64,000 nucleotides of DNA from an uncultured SAR86 cluster bacterium (GTDB lineage Bacteria; Pseudomonadota; Gammaproteobacteria; Magnimaribacterales; Magnimaribacteraceae): NCBI GenBank assembly GCA_902542325.1, contig CACBUE010000005.1, forward strand, positions 1 through 64,000. Direction: 5' to 3'. A program made the translations under genes and the position numbers. Positions 16,695 to 24,585 of the stretch are shown here, piece after piece. Within the stretch, counting starts at the first letter, position 1. Each line of letters opens with the position of its first letter. The notes below the pieces were generated by a model. That model made no database searches and was not told the origin of the DNA. It saw only the letters and a list, made by a program, of their open reading frames with translations.

Positions 16695-18068
16695 ATGAAT
16701 GCGAGTATAGATCTAGGGTGGGAAGAATGGGTGAGCCTCCCTGCAATAAATCTTCCATACATAAAAGCTAAAGTTGATACTGGAGCACAAAACTCTGTGC
16801 TTCATGCTAAACATATTGAAGTATTTAAAGTAAAAAAGAAAAAGTTTGTTAGATTTGAAATATCTCCTCTACCAGAAAAACCAAATTTTACCATTTCCTG
16901 TTCGGCACCATTGATTGGCCGAAGAAAGGTAACAAGCTCAAATGGAGAATCTGAAAAAAGATACTTCATAAAAACTGATATTGAAATTTCAGGGCAAACT
17001 TGGTCAGTTGAAATATCTCTAACGGATAGACATAGCATGCAATATAGAATGTTATTGGGCAGAAGCTCAATAGGTGTAGATATGACGGTTTTTCCCAATG
17101 AAAGTTTCTTAAATGGTCAACCTCAGTCTAAAAATCCGTACTCAACCAGAAAGAAAAGGGTTTTGAAATCACGTAGAGCATTAAGAATTGCTCTTTTAAC
17201 AAGAGAGCCAAATAACTATACCTCTAAGAGGATAGTTATTGCCGGTCAGCAAAGAGGTCATCAAGTCGAACCAATAAACTCTACCAGATGTTTTTTGGAT
17301 GTTGATACAGGAAATCCTGAAATCTTTTATGACTCAAATCCTCTTCCTAAATATGATGTGGTAATTCCAAGAATTGGAGCATCAATTACGTCCTATGGTC
17401 TTGCTGTAACAAGACAGTTTCAATTGACAGGTGCCTTACCATTAAATGATCCTCAGGCAATTGCAAACTCAAGAGACAAGCTTTTAGCACATCAATTACT
17501 TGCTTCAGCTAATATAAATATGCCTGTTACAGGGTTTGCTTCTTCTCCTAAGGATACTATGGGAGTAATTAATACAGTTGGAACAATGCCTCTTGTTATA
17601 AAATTATTAGAATCTTCTCAAGGAAAAGGTGTTATTTTAGCTGAAACTAAGAAGGCTGCTGAGACGGTCATAAATGCATTTAGAGGATTACAAGCTAATT
17701 TTTTAGTGCAAGAGTTTATAGAGGAGTCAAAAGGAGAAGATTTAAGATGTTTAGTCATAGATGGTAAGGTTGTTGGATCTGTTTTAAGGTCCAATAAAGA
17801 AAATGACTTTAGATCTAATCTACACCAAGGTGGCGTGGCTCAAAGTACATCTATATCTCCAAAAGAAAGAGGAATAGCAGTTAGAGCTGCCAAGGCAATA
17901 GGGCTTTCCGTTGCTGGAGTTGATATACTAAGAAGTAATAGAGGTCCATTGGTCCTAGAGGTAAACAGTTCACCAGGTATTCAAGGTATAGAAAAGACAC
18001 TAGAGATTGATATTGCAGGTCAAATCATCTCATTTTGCGAAAAAAAATTAGGAATATCACCAAGTTAA
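16695..18068 (+). CDS. rimK: Fusion of RimB-like zinc protease/retropepsin domain and RimK-like ATP-grasp ligase
   Basis: 457 residues in two parts. Residues ~1-140 form the ATP-dependent zinc-protease family domain (PF05618 type, also called RimB), with a retropepsin-like DTGAQNS at 28-34 and LLGRSSIGVDM near its end. A lysine/arginine-rich linker (~145-165) leads into an ATP-grasp domain like RimK, which in E. coli adds glutamates to ribosomal protein S6: visible blocks are NSRDKLLAHQLL, LLESSQGKGVILAE, VQEFIEESKGEDLRCLVIDGK-like and VLEVNSSPGIQGIE with the metal-binding Glu/Asn. In Pseudomonas the two activities are encoded by separate neighbours that make and trim poly-glutamate on S6; here they are one chain. 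Starts 12 nt after tRNA-Ser. Confidence 0.85.
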   Translation: MNASIDLGWEEWVSLPAINLPYIKAKVDTGAQNSVLHAKHIEVFKVKKKKFVRFEISPLPEKPNFTISCSAPLIGRRKVTSSNGESEKRYFIKTDIEISGQTWSVEISLTDRHSMQYRMLLGRSSIGVDMTVFPNESFLNGQPQSKNPYSTRKKRVLKSRRALRIALLTREPNNYTSKRIVIAGQQRGHQVEPINSTRCFLDVDTGNPEIFYDSNPLPKYDVVIPRIGASITSYGLAVTRQFQLTGALPLNDPQAIANSRDKLLAHQLLASANINMPVTGFASSPKDTMGVINTVGTMPLVIKLLESSQGKGVILAETKKAAETVINAFRGLQANFLVQEFIEESKGEDLRCLVIDGKVVGSVLRSNKENDFRSNLHQGGVAQSTSISPKERGIAVRAAKAIGLSVAGVDILRSNRGPLVLEVNSSPGIQGIEKTLEIDIAGQIISFCEKKLGISPS

Positions 18069-18079
18069 AGGAGAAAAAT

Positions 18080-18940
18080 ATGAACGATCTTAAAAACAAA
18101 ACTTTATTTGTTTCAGGGGCCAGCAGGGGCATAGGCCTAGCAATTGCAAAGAGAGCTGCCAAGGATGGAGCGAATATCATTTTAGCTGCAAAAACAGCTG
18201 AACCTCATCCTAAACTCCCAGGCACCATTTATACCGCTGCAGATGAAATCATTGAAGAGGGCGGTCAGGCCTTACCTGTAATTTGCGATATACGAGACGA
18301 AGAAAATGTAAGAGATGCAGTAAATAAAGGCTTAGATCATTTCGGTGGTATTGATATTTGCGTAAACAATGCATCAGCAATTCAACTGACTGGCACCCTT
18401 CAAACTGACATGAAAAGGTATGATTTAATGAATCAAATAAATGCTAGAGGCACTTTTTTGGTCAGTAAAGTTTGCCTTCCGCATCTGCTAAAGTCTGATA
18501 ATCCTCATATTCTAAATTTGTCACCTCCTTTGGACATGGATCCAAAATGGTTCGGTCCGCATGTTGCATATACGATGGCTAAATTTGGAATGAGTCTTTG
18601 CGTTCTTGGTATGGCAGAAGAATTTAAAGAAGATGGGGTTGCTGTAAATGCCCTGTGGCCCAGAACTGCTGTTGCGACTGCAGCTATAAAGAACGCGTTA
18701 GGAGGAGACAGTATTATGAATATATCAAGATCTCCAGAGATAATGGCTGATGCAGCTTATGTAATATTAACCAAAGATTCCAAGGAATTTACAGGGAATT
18801 TCTGTATTGATGATAATTTGCTTGCTGATAATGGAGTGACTGATTTCTCTCAGTATGCTGAAGTTCCTTTTTCAGAATTGGCACCAGACTTTTTTGTTCC
18901 TGATGACATTGAACCGCCTGAAGCTGCAAAAAATAGTTAA
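18080..18940 (+). CDS. Short-chain dehydrogenase/reductase, HSDL2-like
   Basis: 286 residues from the ATG at 18080, which has AAAGGAG at the right distance; an upstream in-frame ATG at 18035 lies inside the previous gene. The NAD(P) motif is GASRGIG (residues ~12-18), the NNAS strand motif follows, and the active site reads SPPLDMDPKWFGPHVAYTMAKFG with YxxxK intact. The Ser of the usual triad is Ser-Pro-Pro, as in hydroxysteroid dehydrogenase-like 2 (HSDL2) proteins, whose peroxisomal homologues act on fatty acyl derivatives. Substrate unknown. It follows the RimK fusion by 11 nt and overlaps the next gene by 1 nt. Confidence 0.85.
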   Translation: MNDLKNKTLFVSGASRGIGLAIAKRAAKDGANIILAAKTAEPHPKLPGTIYTAADEIIEEGGQALPVICDIRDEENVRDAVNKGLDHFGGIDICVNNASAIQLTGTLQTDMKRYDLMNQINARGTFLVSKVCLPHLLKSDNPHILNLSPPLDMDPKWFGPHVAYTMAKFGMSLCVLGMAEEFKEDGVAVNALWPRTAVATAAIKNALGGDSIMNISRSPEIMADAAYVILTKDSKEFTGNFCIDDNLLADNGVTDFSQYAEVPFSELAPDFFVPDDIEPPEAAKNS

Positions 18941-19413
18941 TGAAAAGATTCTTTCTTATATCTTTTGTTTTCTATCTATCTAATTTTTTAGTTTCAGATG
19001 AAAAGAAAATTGAAGACTGCACTTTGATAGCAAACGATAAAGAAAGACTGTCTTGTTTTGATGGCTTTTTTAAAACTGATAAAAAATTAATTCTTGTTGA
19101 TCAGGAAGATATAGTCATCTTTCAAGAGAAGATCGAAGATGGTGAGGAACAAGATGATAAAGTAATAGTTAAAGCGCCAAGATCTGTCATAAATGATAAT
19201 CTCGTCCTTGTAGGTGTGAGATTGTCTGGAAGGGATTATTTATTTGAGTTGAATGATAAGTCTGTTTGGAAAAATATAGAAACCATTAGAAAAAAAGATA
19301 TTCCTACACCGGGTGATAAAGTTGTTCTTGAAACTGGTTTGTTTGGATCTATGTTTTTAAAGATAAAAGGTGAAAAAAATAAAATTCGAATAAAAAAAGT
19401 AAGAAATCTATGA
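18940..19413 (+). CDS. Exported hypothetical protein
   Basis: 157 residues. An N-terminal signal peptide (about residues 1-18, MKRFFLISFVFYLSNFLV) precedes CTLIANDKERLSCFDGFF, a C-x13-C pattern found at the N-termini of several periplasmic proteins of gammaproteobacteria, probably a disulphide. The rest is an acidic and then basic beta-rich domain with no recognised family. It is translationally coupled to the SDR upstream (TAATG) and to the SRPBCC gene downstream (ATGA). Function not assignable. Confidence 0.65.
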   Translation: MKRFFLISFVFYLSNFLVSDEKKIEDCTLIANDKERLSCFDGFFKTDKKLILVDQEDIVIFQEKIEDGEEQDDKVIVKAPRSVINDNLVLVGVRLSGRDYLFELNDKSVWKNIETIRKKDIPTPGDKVVLETGLFGSMFLKIKGEKNKIRIKKVRNL

Positions 19414-19799
19414 ATAAGATTAAAGAGAAAAGGGAGTTTGAAGTTCCCCCAGAAAGTATTTGGAATATTGTCAGTAACATCTCTAGAAGTGACTGGGTGC
19501 CGGGAGTTGAGAGTATTGAACTTGATGGCAATAAGAGGATCTTCAAGATGACAGGTATGGGCAGACTGGTTGAAGAAATAATAGAATGTAATGATGAGAA
19601 TATGGAGCTTTCGTATTCTGCTATAGAGACCGTGATTCCCATTCAACACCATCTAGCAAAAATTAAATTATCAGAAATTGAAGATAAAACAATTTTTGAG
19701 TGGACAACCGAGATTGATCCTCCTGAATTTTCTGAGGCTATTAGACAAGGTATGGTTGCATCACTTGACCAACTCGAAAAAGTACTAAAAAATACTTAA
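19410..19799 (+). CDS. SRPBCC (START/Bet v1-like) family protein
   Basis: 129 residues with the polyketide-cyclase/SRPBCC layout: an N-terminal strand (KEKREFEVPPESIWNIVSNI), SDWVPGVESIEL, the GRLVEEIIECNDENMELSYS central strands, and a long C-terminal amphipathic helix (EAIRQGMVASLDQLEKVL). Such domains bind hydrophobic ligands. It overlaps the upstream gene by 4 nt and is the last gene before csrA. Ligand unknown. Confidence 0.7.
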   Translation: MNKIKEKREFEVPPESIWNIVSNISRSDWVPGVESIELDGNKRIFKMTGMGRLVEEIIECNDENMELSYSAIETVIPIQHHLAKIKLSEIEDKTIFEWTTEIDPPEFSEAIRQGMVASLDQLEKVLKNT

Positions 19800-19867
19800 A
19801 AAACCTTTTTCTTATGTTTCATAACTGATAAGGTTCTTTAAGACACATAGATTACTGGGGAGGGTTT

Positions 19868-20035
19868 ATGTTAGTGCTAAGCAGGAAAGCTGAAGAGTCA
19901 ATGTACATTGGCGATGATATCAAAATTACGGTTTTAGATATCAGAGGAGGGCAGGTAAGGATAGGTATTACGGCGCCAGAAGATATCAAAATTCATCGAG
20001 AAGAAGTATACAATCGTATCTCAAGAGAAGATTAG
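19868..20035 (+). CDS. csrA: Carbon storage regulator CsrA
   Basis: A 55-residue protein, beginning [18 protein letters not shown] and ending [14 protein letters not shown]. It has the canonical CsrA N-terminus (MLxLxRK), the central GGQVRIGI strand and the RNA-binding REE near residue 45. A strong GGGGAGG ribosome site lies 5 nt before the ATG. CsrA dimers bind GGA-containing hairpins near ribosome sites and switch translation or stability of target mRNAs. A tRNA gene follows, as in many gammaproteobacteria where csrA precedes serV/argV. A weak 6-bp hairpin (TAGATA/TATCTA, 20033-20055) overlaps the stop. Confidence 0.97.
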   Translation: MLVLSRKAEESMYIGDDIKITVLDIRGGQVRIGITAPEDIKIHREEVYNRISRED

Positions 20036-20064
20036 ATAGCGAATGAAGTTATCTAAATAAGGGT

Positions 20065-20070
20065 TATAAT
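20065..20070 (+). promoter_or_regulatory. -10 box of tRNA-Arg
   Basis: A perfect TATAAT 8 nt upstream of the mature tRNA 5' end, followed by CTCTCC. No convincing -35 is visible at 17 bp. The position implies a very short 5' leader, as for the other two tRNAs of this window. Confidence 0.55.
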
Positions 20071-20078
20071 CTCTCCTA

Positions 20079-20155
20079 GGGGCTGTAGCTCATTTGGATA
20101 GAGTGTCTGGCTACGAACTAGAAGGTAGCAGGTTCGAATCCTGCCAGCCCCGCCA
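20079..20155 (+). tRNA. tRNA-Arg(ACG)
   Basis: 77 nt including CCA. Acceptor stem GGGGCTG/CAGCCCC, anticodon arm TCTGG-CTACGAA-CTAGA with anticodon ACG (wobble A expected to be edited to inosine, reading CGU, CGC and CGA), T loop GGTTCGAATCC. It lies 43 nt downstream of csrA, a conserved gammaproteobacterial neighbourhood. Confidence 0.97.
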
Positions 20156-20182
20156 CAAAAAACATTGAATAAGGACATAAAA

Positions 20183-20614
20183 ATGAATGCAGTTGATAAA
20201 TGGCATGATGTAATGAAAAGCGGTGGTTCGGGAGCGGAAGATAAATTAGATGAGCTTCTTCATGAAGATGTTATATTTTATTCGCCAGTAGTATTTACAC
20301 CCCAAAGAGGAAAAGAAATTACGAAGTTATATTTGTCCGCTGCTTCAGGCGTATTTAGTTCTGAAAAAACAAATAAAGATCCAGAAAAGAAGAACTCTAA
20401 GTTTAAGTATGTGAAAGAGATTATTAGTGGTAATTCTGCATGTTTAGAATTCGAAACTGAAATGAATGGGATATACGTTAACGGCATTGACCTTATTACC
20501 TGGGATCAGGATAATAAAATTACTGAATTTAAAGTAATAGTGAGACCTTTACAGGCAGTGAATACGCTACATGCTATGATGGGCAAAATGCTAGATAAAT
20601 TAAAGTCCGAGTAA
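20183..20614 (+). CDS. NTF2-like/SnoaL-like domain protein
   Basis: 143 residues from the ATG at 20183, supported by AAGGAC upstream; a TTG at 20165 would lie only 9 nt after the tRNA and adds nothing conserved. The fold pattern is that of the SnoaL/NTF2 superfamily: N-terminal helix (VDKWHDVMKSG), LLHEDVIFYSPVVFTPQRGKE, then the strands SACLEFETEMNGIYVNGIDLITWD and ITEFKVIVRPLQA. Such cone-shaped domains bind small hydrophobic molecules and include isomerases and dehydratases. No catalytic Asp/His dyad can be named with confidence. It precedes pcs by 2 nt. Confidence 0.75.
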   Translation: MNAVDKWHDVMKSGGSGAEDKLDELLHEDVIFYSPVVFTPQRGKEITKLYLSAASGVFSSEKTNKDPEKKNSKFKYVKEIISGNSACLEFETEMNGIYVNGIDLITWDQDNKITEFKVIVRPLQAVNTLHAMMGKMLDKLKSE

Positions 20615-20616
20615 TT

Positions 20617-21306
20617 TTGAAAGTCTTTCTTTCATACGGAGTTCATCTTTTTACCGTATCTGGTGTTTTCTTTAGCTTTTTGGCTCTGATTGCATCCATC
20701 GAAAGAAATTTACCTCTAGTTTTTTTTTATTTGGCAATAGCACTCTTTATAGATGGAGTAGATGGATCTTTAGCCAGAAGAGTCAATGTAAAAAAATATA
20801 CTCCAAACATAAATGGTGAAAACTTAGATAATATCATCGACTATCTAAATTATGTTTTTCTTCCTGCTTTTGTAATTTATTGGCTTGAATTAGTTCCTGA
20901 AGGAATGGCTTTAATATCAGTAGCTAGTATTCTCATAGTATCTTGTTATACATTTGCGAATAGTAATATAAAAACTTCTGATTTCTATTTCTCCGGCTTT
21001 CCTGCACTTTGGAATGTTGTAATCCTCTACTTTTACATATTAGACACTGATCCTTTTACCAATCTTTTGGTTATCTTTGCTTTGTCCTTTCTTACTTTTA
21101 TTCCTTTTAAGTACAGTCATCCATTTAGGGTAAAAGAGTTTAGAAAATCAACATTATCTGTTTTGATGATATGGATGATAACAACAGTGCTTTTGTTGTA
21201 TTTTGATCATTTAGATGAAGCGCTCTTAAAAATATCTTTTTTAATTTGGTCATTAACAAATGTATATTTTATCTTTTTAACAATTTTAAGAAGCTTAAAG
21301 AGCTAG
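20617..21306 (+). CDS. pcs: Phosphatidylcholine synthase (CDP-alcohol phosphatidyltransferase family)
   Basis: 229 residues with about eight TM helices. The CDP-alcohol phosphotransferase motif is present as DGVDGSLARR (from ~residue 47) followed by GENLDNIIDYLNY, supplying the DG-AR-G-D-D metal and substrate ligands in the spacing and wording typical of bacterial Pcs, which has FxPAF after the motif (YVFLPAFVIYWL). The enzyme condenses CDP-diacylglycerol with choline to make phosphatidylcholine in the inner membrane. The start is a TTG (20617) 2 nt after the upstream stop; no ATG fits. Pcs is patchy in gammaproteobacteria. It links to the lipid-remodelling genes at 57165-60730. Confidence 0.85.
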   Translation: MKVFLSYGVHLFTVSGVFFSFLALIASIERNLPLVFFYLAIALFIDGVDGSLARRVNVKKYTPNINGENLDNIIDYLNYVFLPAFVIYWLELVPEGMALISVASILIVSCYTFANSNIKTSDFYFSGFPALWNVVILYFYILDTDPFTNLLVIFALSFLTFIPFKYSHPFRVKEFRKSTLSVLMIWMITTVLLLYFDHLDEALLKISFLIWSLTNVYFIFLTILRSLKS

Positions 21307-21337
21307 TCGTTTTTTTCAAAAGAAAAAATTTAATTTT
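21307..21337. terminator. Possible bidirectional terminator between pcs and the convergent 2OG oxygenase gene
   Basis: The 31-nt gap between two convergent genes is almost pure A/T with a stem TTTTTTC-AAAA-GAAAAAA, flanked by T and A runs. There is no GC core, so it would be a weak intrinsic terminator at best. Confidence 0.3.
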
Positions 21338-22129
21338 TTATTTTTCTCGAAACCATTTTGTAATAATGGTTTTATTACCTTTCAGAACAGGATGTGCTTG
21401 ATGCGTGGTATTGCCGTTAAGTGTCTTATCCTCATTAAGATTATTCCATATAAGTGCCTTTCCGATTTCGGGTGAAAACATTCTGTTTAATTTAGGGAAT
21501 TCTGTATTACCGCCTTCAAGAACATTATTTAAATAGATCATAAAGGTATATGTTCTTTGACCTCTGCCTTTATCATGCAATAGAAGTTGATCAGCATCGA
21601 AGTAATCGGTATGTTCTTTGAATTCTTGACCCTCAAGGTAATGTTGACCTTGAAGTATTTCACCATGAGAAATATCTATGCCAATAAAATCGCAAATTTT
21701 TTTATCAATATCATTTATAAGAGTAGAATCTCTGTAGCCTAAATCACAGGTACTACTTGTTCTAAAGGTAGGATCATATTCACCGGAACTTGCAATTGTA
21801 GAAGGTCTAAGCTTGCTTGTAATTTCATAAATTAATCTCTGGCAATCCGCTTTTGAAAGAAAGTTTTCAACCTCATAGATCTCAGCAGGTACATTTTGGA
21901 TATTATCTACTGGTATTTTTTTATTTGAGTAATATTTTTGTTGAATTATAGGAGATTCCTTTACCTGAACTAAATCATCAATGCTGAGCTCTAAACCTAA
22001 AGCCATTTTACACTGAGAAATGTCAAAACCTTCAGATAGTAGAGTCTCTAATAGATCATTTTCATTACTATCTTTTTTGATATTTTCAAATATCCAATCT
22101 AATTTCTCTTGCGTTAAGTCTTTCTGCAT
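21338..22129 (-). CDS. 2-oxoglutarate/Fe(II)-dependent oxygenase, prolyl 4-hydroxylase-like
   Basis: 263 residues. Residues ~90-263 form a P4Hc-type double-stranded beta helix: iron ligands His173 and Asp175 (EHTDYFD) and His246 (THQAHPV), with Lys253 binding 2-oxoglutarate (LKGNKTIITKWF). The strand TYTFMIYLNNVLEGGNTEFP is typical of the family. The first ~85 residues are a separate helical region of unknown role, perhaps for target binding. Bacterial members hydroxylate proline in proteins such as EF-Tu, or small molecules; the substrate here is unknown. The start lies 3 nt after the reductase gene upstream, so the two are co-transcribed. Confidence 0.88.
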   Translation of the reverse strand: MQKDLTQEKLDWIFENIKKDSNENDLLETLLSEGFDISQCKMALGLELSIDDLVQVKESPIIQQKYYSNKKIPVDNIQNVPAEIYEVENFLSKADCQRLIYEITSKLRPSTIASSGEYDPTFRTSSTCDLGYRDSTLINDIDKKICDFIGIDISHGEILQGQHYLEGQEFKEHTDYFDADQLLLHDKGRGQRTYTFMIYLNNVLEGGNTEFPKLNRMFSPEIGKALIWNNLNEDKTLNGNTTHQAHPVLKGNKTIITKWFREK

Positions 22130-22132
22130 TAA

Positions 22133-23245
22133 TTATAGATTAGGCTTTATAAGATATTTTTCTCCGGTAGCTTGTTTTGTATAAGAAATAATACTTTCTC
22201 TACTAAGTGCTTCTTCTAGGGAAATAATATTAGAATATTTACTTTCAAAAGTAGTGTGAATTTCATCAGCTACTTTTTTGCGCAATTCTCCAAACTTTTC
22301 GGGCCCAATTCTGCCTATAAAAGGTGTGAGTAACCAACCGCCTAAACCCCAAGAAAACCCAAAAGAACGCGTAAGGGTAGTCGGATTTCTATCAAGCCCT
22401 CCATATATATATACCTGTTTAAATTTATCTGATCCATATCTGCTATATTCAGTTGCAGTTTTATTTGCAGCAACTTCCATCGCAGTTAATATTTGACTGG
22501 ATAGTTTTCCACCTCCGGTCGCATCAAAACCTAAAGTAGATCCAGACTGAACAAGAGCTTCCACAAGATCATCCATAAAGCTATCCAAACTTGAATTGCA
22601 GACATAATTTGCTCCAAGGGATTTAAGCATATCTACATGTTCTTCCTTTCTAACTACATTCACCAAAGGAATATCTTCCGATAAGCAAATTTTGATTAAC
22701 ATTTGTCCTAAATTAGATGCTGCTGCTGTATGAACAAGGCCGGTATGATTTTCCATTCTCATAGTCTCTACCATCCCCAGAGCAGTTAATGGATTAACAA
22801 AACAAGATGCAGCTTGTTCTGGAGAAGTACCATCATTCATCTCCAAGCAACTTGATGCTGGAACACATCTATATTCAGAATACATTGCGCCCCCAGCTAG
22901 CCCTACAGTTTTGCCTATCAAATGTTCTGCCCCTTTACCTGCAGATTCAACTATTCCAGCACCTTCATTACCAACAGGCAAGTTTTGATCAAATCTTGCT
23001 GCAACAGATCTAATTAATCCATCTGGAACTTTCATTTCTATCACTGAACCTTTTTCTACTTCTTTTAGTGAAGAAATATCTGCTGGTCCAACCAAGAGAC
23101 CAAGATCTGACGGATTTATTGGTGTTGCTAGAACTTTAATCAGTACCTCACCATCACCAGGCTCAGACACATTTACTTCATCTAAAGATATAGTAAGCAA
23201 ACCTTCCTTGGAGATTTTAGACTTTATTTGTTTGGATACTGTCAT
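22133..23245 (-). CDS. Zinc-free MDR-family NAD(P)H:quinone-type oxidoreductase
   Basis: 370 residues of the medium-chain dehydrogenase/reductase fold. The N-terminal GroES-like domain contains GEVLIKVLATPINPSDLG and VGNEGAGIVESAGKGAEHLIG; the Rossmann part has HTAAASNLGQMLIKI and FDATGGG. Structural and catalytic zinc cysteines are absent, as in quinone reductases and enoyl reductases. A loop describing PADISSLKEVEKGS enlarges the N-terminal domain. It probably reduces an activated double bond with NADPH; substrate unknown. First gene of a two-gene unit with the 2OG oxygenase. Confidence 0.82.
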   Translation of the reverse strand: MTVSKQIKSKISKEGLLTISLDEVNVSEPGDGEVLIKVLATPINPSDLGLLVGPADISSLKEVEKGSVIEMKVPDGLIRSVAARFDQNLPVGNEGAGIVESAGKGAEHLIGKTVGLAGGAMYSEYRCVPASSCLEMNDGTSPEQAASCFVNPLTALGMVETMRMENHTGLVHTAAASNLGQMLIKICLSEDIPLVNVVRKEEHVDMLKSLGANYVCNSSLDSFMDDLVEALVQSGSTLGFDATGGGKLSSQILTAMEVAANKTATEYSRYGSDKFKQVYIYGGLDRNPTTLTRSFGFSWGLGGWLLTPFIGRIGPEKFGELRKKVADEIHTTFESKYSNIISLEEALSRESIISYTKQATGEKYLIKPNL

Positions 23246-23252
23246 GATTTAT

Positions 23253-23930
23253 TTAATTAAGGCTAGTAACTTGATAGCTTTCAACCAATTTTCCATATTT
23301 CTCTTCATCAAACCATTCCATTTGTTTCTCCTGCCATTCGTTATCACTCTCTAAAGATGAAAGAGACTTTGCTTGAGCTTCCTCTGAAGTTGATAACATA
23401 ACAAATTGATAGTAATTTTTACTACCCAATCCATGCTGCCATAGATCAATAAGAAAGCCATGTTTTTCAAATATAGTTTTTGCCTCTTCTAGGGCCTCCA
23501 ATGTTTCAGCTGCTTTACCTTTCTTTGGATCCCATATCCATACCTGAACTATGTAATCTCCTGGATCTATATCATCCAAGGAAGTCATTTGGTAACTCCT
23601 TACTGGTTCGAGGATTTCTTGGCTATTAAATTTTTCGAGGTAAGGTGTCCAAGCTTCCGCAGTATATGCTTTAGCTCTATCTTCATATGTGTTGAAGAAG
23701 TCAACCCATAAGAACATTTTTTCTGCTCCTCTACCGATATTTTGTTGATGCACAATTACCAGTTGGTCATTTGCAAGACCAATATCTCTTCCTTCTCTCA
23801 TCAATTCTGCAGCTTCGGTTAATTTGCCTGGTTTGGCTTTATAGAAATAAGCATCAGCATAACCAGCAGAATATGTAGTTGAAAGAAAACCTATGCATAA
23901 AACTGCAACATAATATTTTAGTGATTTCAT
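23253..23930 (-). CDS. Exported hypothetical protein with two dimeric alpha-beta barrel-like repeats
   Basis: 225 residues from the ATG at 23930, which has GGAGATATT upstream and exposes a signal peptide (MKSLKYYVAVLCIGFLSTTYSAG); an earlier in-frame ATG at 24020 adds 30 unconserved residues. Two similar halves follow: YADAYFYKAKPGKLTEAAELM at ~25-45 and YIVQVWIWDPKKGKAAETLEAL at ~125-147, each then running into a hydrophobic strand and a W-E/D-rich helix. This resembles paired ABM/NIPSNAP-like ferredoxin-type folds. Periplasmic, function unknown. Diverges from the small exported protein at 24050. Confidence 0.65.
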   Translation of the reverse strand: MKSLKYYVAVLCIGFLSTTYSAGYADAYFYKAKPGKLTEAAELMREGRDIGLANDQLVIVHQQNIGRGAEKMFLWVDFFNTYEDRAKAYTAEAWTPYLEKFNSQEILEPVRSYQMTSLDDIDPGDYIVQVWIWDPKKGKAAETLEALEEAKTIFEKHGFLIDLWQHGLGSKNYYQFVMLSTSEEAQAKSLSSLESDNEWQEKQMEWFDEEKYGKLVESYQVTSLN

Positions 23931-24049
23931 AATATCTCCAATTTTTTTTTCGATTATAAGATAGCAGACAATGGTGTCTTCATGTAGTTTTTTAAAAGTC
24001 TTCTTTACACACAGCACCATGAGAGTAAGGTAACATGAGGAGAAAATTT

Positions 24050-24412
24050 ATGAAAAAAATAATAACAATTCTGGTTTTATCATTACCGCTCACAATCTTT
24101 TCATCTACATTAGTAATTCTCGAATGTGAATTAATAGAGAATGGAACAATAGAAGACGTAAAAAGAATTAATTCAGCATGGGTTAAGAGTGTAAATGAAC
24201 TGAATGATAAACAGGTAAGTAGTCAAGTTTTAGAGGCAGTGTTGTCAGAAAATATGGAAGGTTTTATGTATATAGATACTTACGAAGATTCCATACATTG
24301 GGGACAAATTAGATATGAAATAAAAAATGGCACTATCCAAGATATAGACGAACAATTTGATGCAGTATCTAAGTGTACCGCAGGTAAAATGTATGATGCT
24401 GAACAAAGTTAA
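24050..24412 (+). CDS. Small exported hypothetical protein
   Basis: 120 residues from the ATG at 24050 with GAGGAG nine nucleotides upstream. A signal peptide (MKKIITILVLSLPLTIFSS) precedes a small domain with VILECELIENGTIEDVKRIN, a central MEGFMYIDTYEDSIHWGQIRYEI and a C-terminal cysteine. The layout suggests one ABM/NIPSNAP-like unit similar in size to half of the divergent neighbour at 23253. No family recognised. Confidence 0.6.
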   Translation: MKKIITILVLSLPLTIFSSTLVILECELIENGTIEDVKRINSAWVKSVNELNDKQVSSQVLEAVLSENMEGFMYIDTYEDSIHWGQIRYEIKNGTIQDIDEQFDAVSKCTAGKMYDAEQS

Positions 24413-24473
24413 TCATTAAAGACATCACAGTAATTAGCAGGTTCATATGTAGAATACATTTATAGATTTTATG

Positions 24474-24479
24474 TATAAT
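24474..24479 (+). promoter_or_regulatory. -10 box of tRNA-Gly
   Basis: Perfect TATAAT 12 nt before the mature tRNA, followed by GCATGCCC. No clear -35 hexamer. Same arrangement as the other tRNA promoters in this window. Confidence 0.55.
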
Positions 24480-24491
24480 GCATGCCCTTTT

Positions 24492-24567
24492 GCGGGTATC
24501 GTATAATGGCTTATTACCTCAGCCTTCCAAGCTGATGATGTCGGTTCGATTCCGACTACCCGCTCCA
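24492..24567 (+). tRNA. tRNA-Gly(TCC)
   Basis: 76 nt including CCA. Acceptor stem GCGGGTA/TACCCGC, anticodon arm TCAGC-CTTCCAA-GCTGA with anticodon TCC, T loop CGGTTCGATTCCG. Reads GGA and GGG. Confidence 0.97.
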
Positions 24568-24585
24568 ACTAAAAGTTTTTATTAG

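Noticed and set aside
16546..16758. Minus-strand reading frame across tRNA-Ser with an EREGFEPSKALTPYTLSKRA-like translation
   Set aside because: This is the classic artefact of reading the antisense of tRNA-Ser; the tRNA is unambiguous.
24421..24473. A -35 hexamer for tRNA-Gly
   Set aside because: No hexamer with more than weak resemblance to TTGACA lies 16-18 bp before the TATAAT box.
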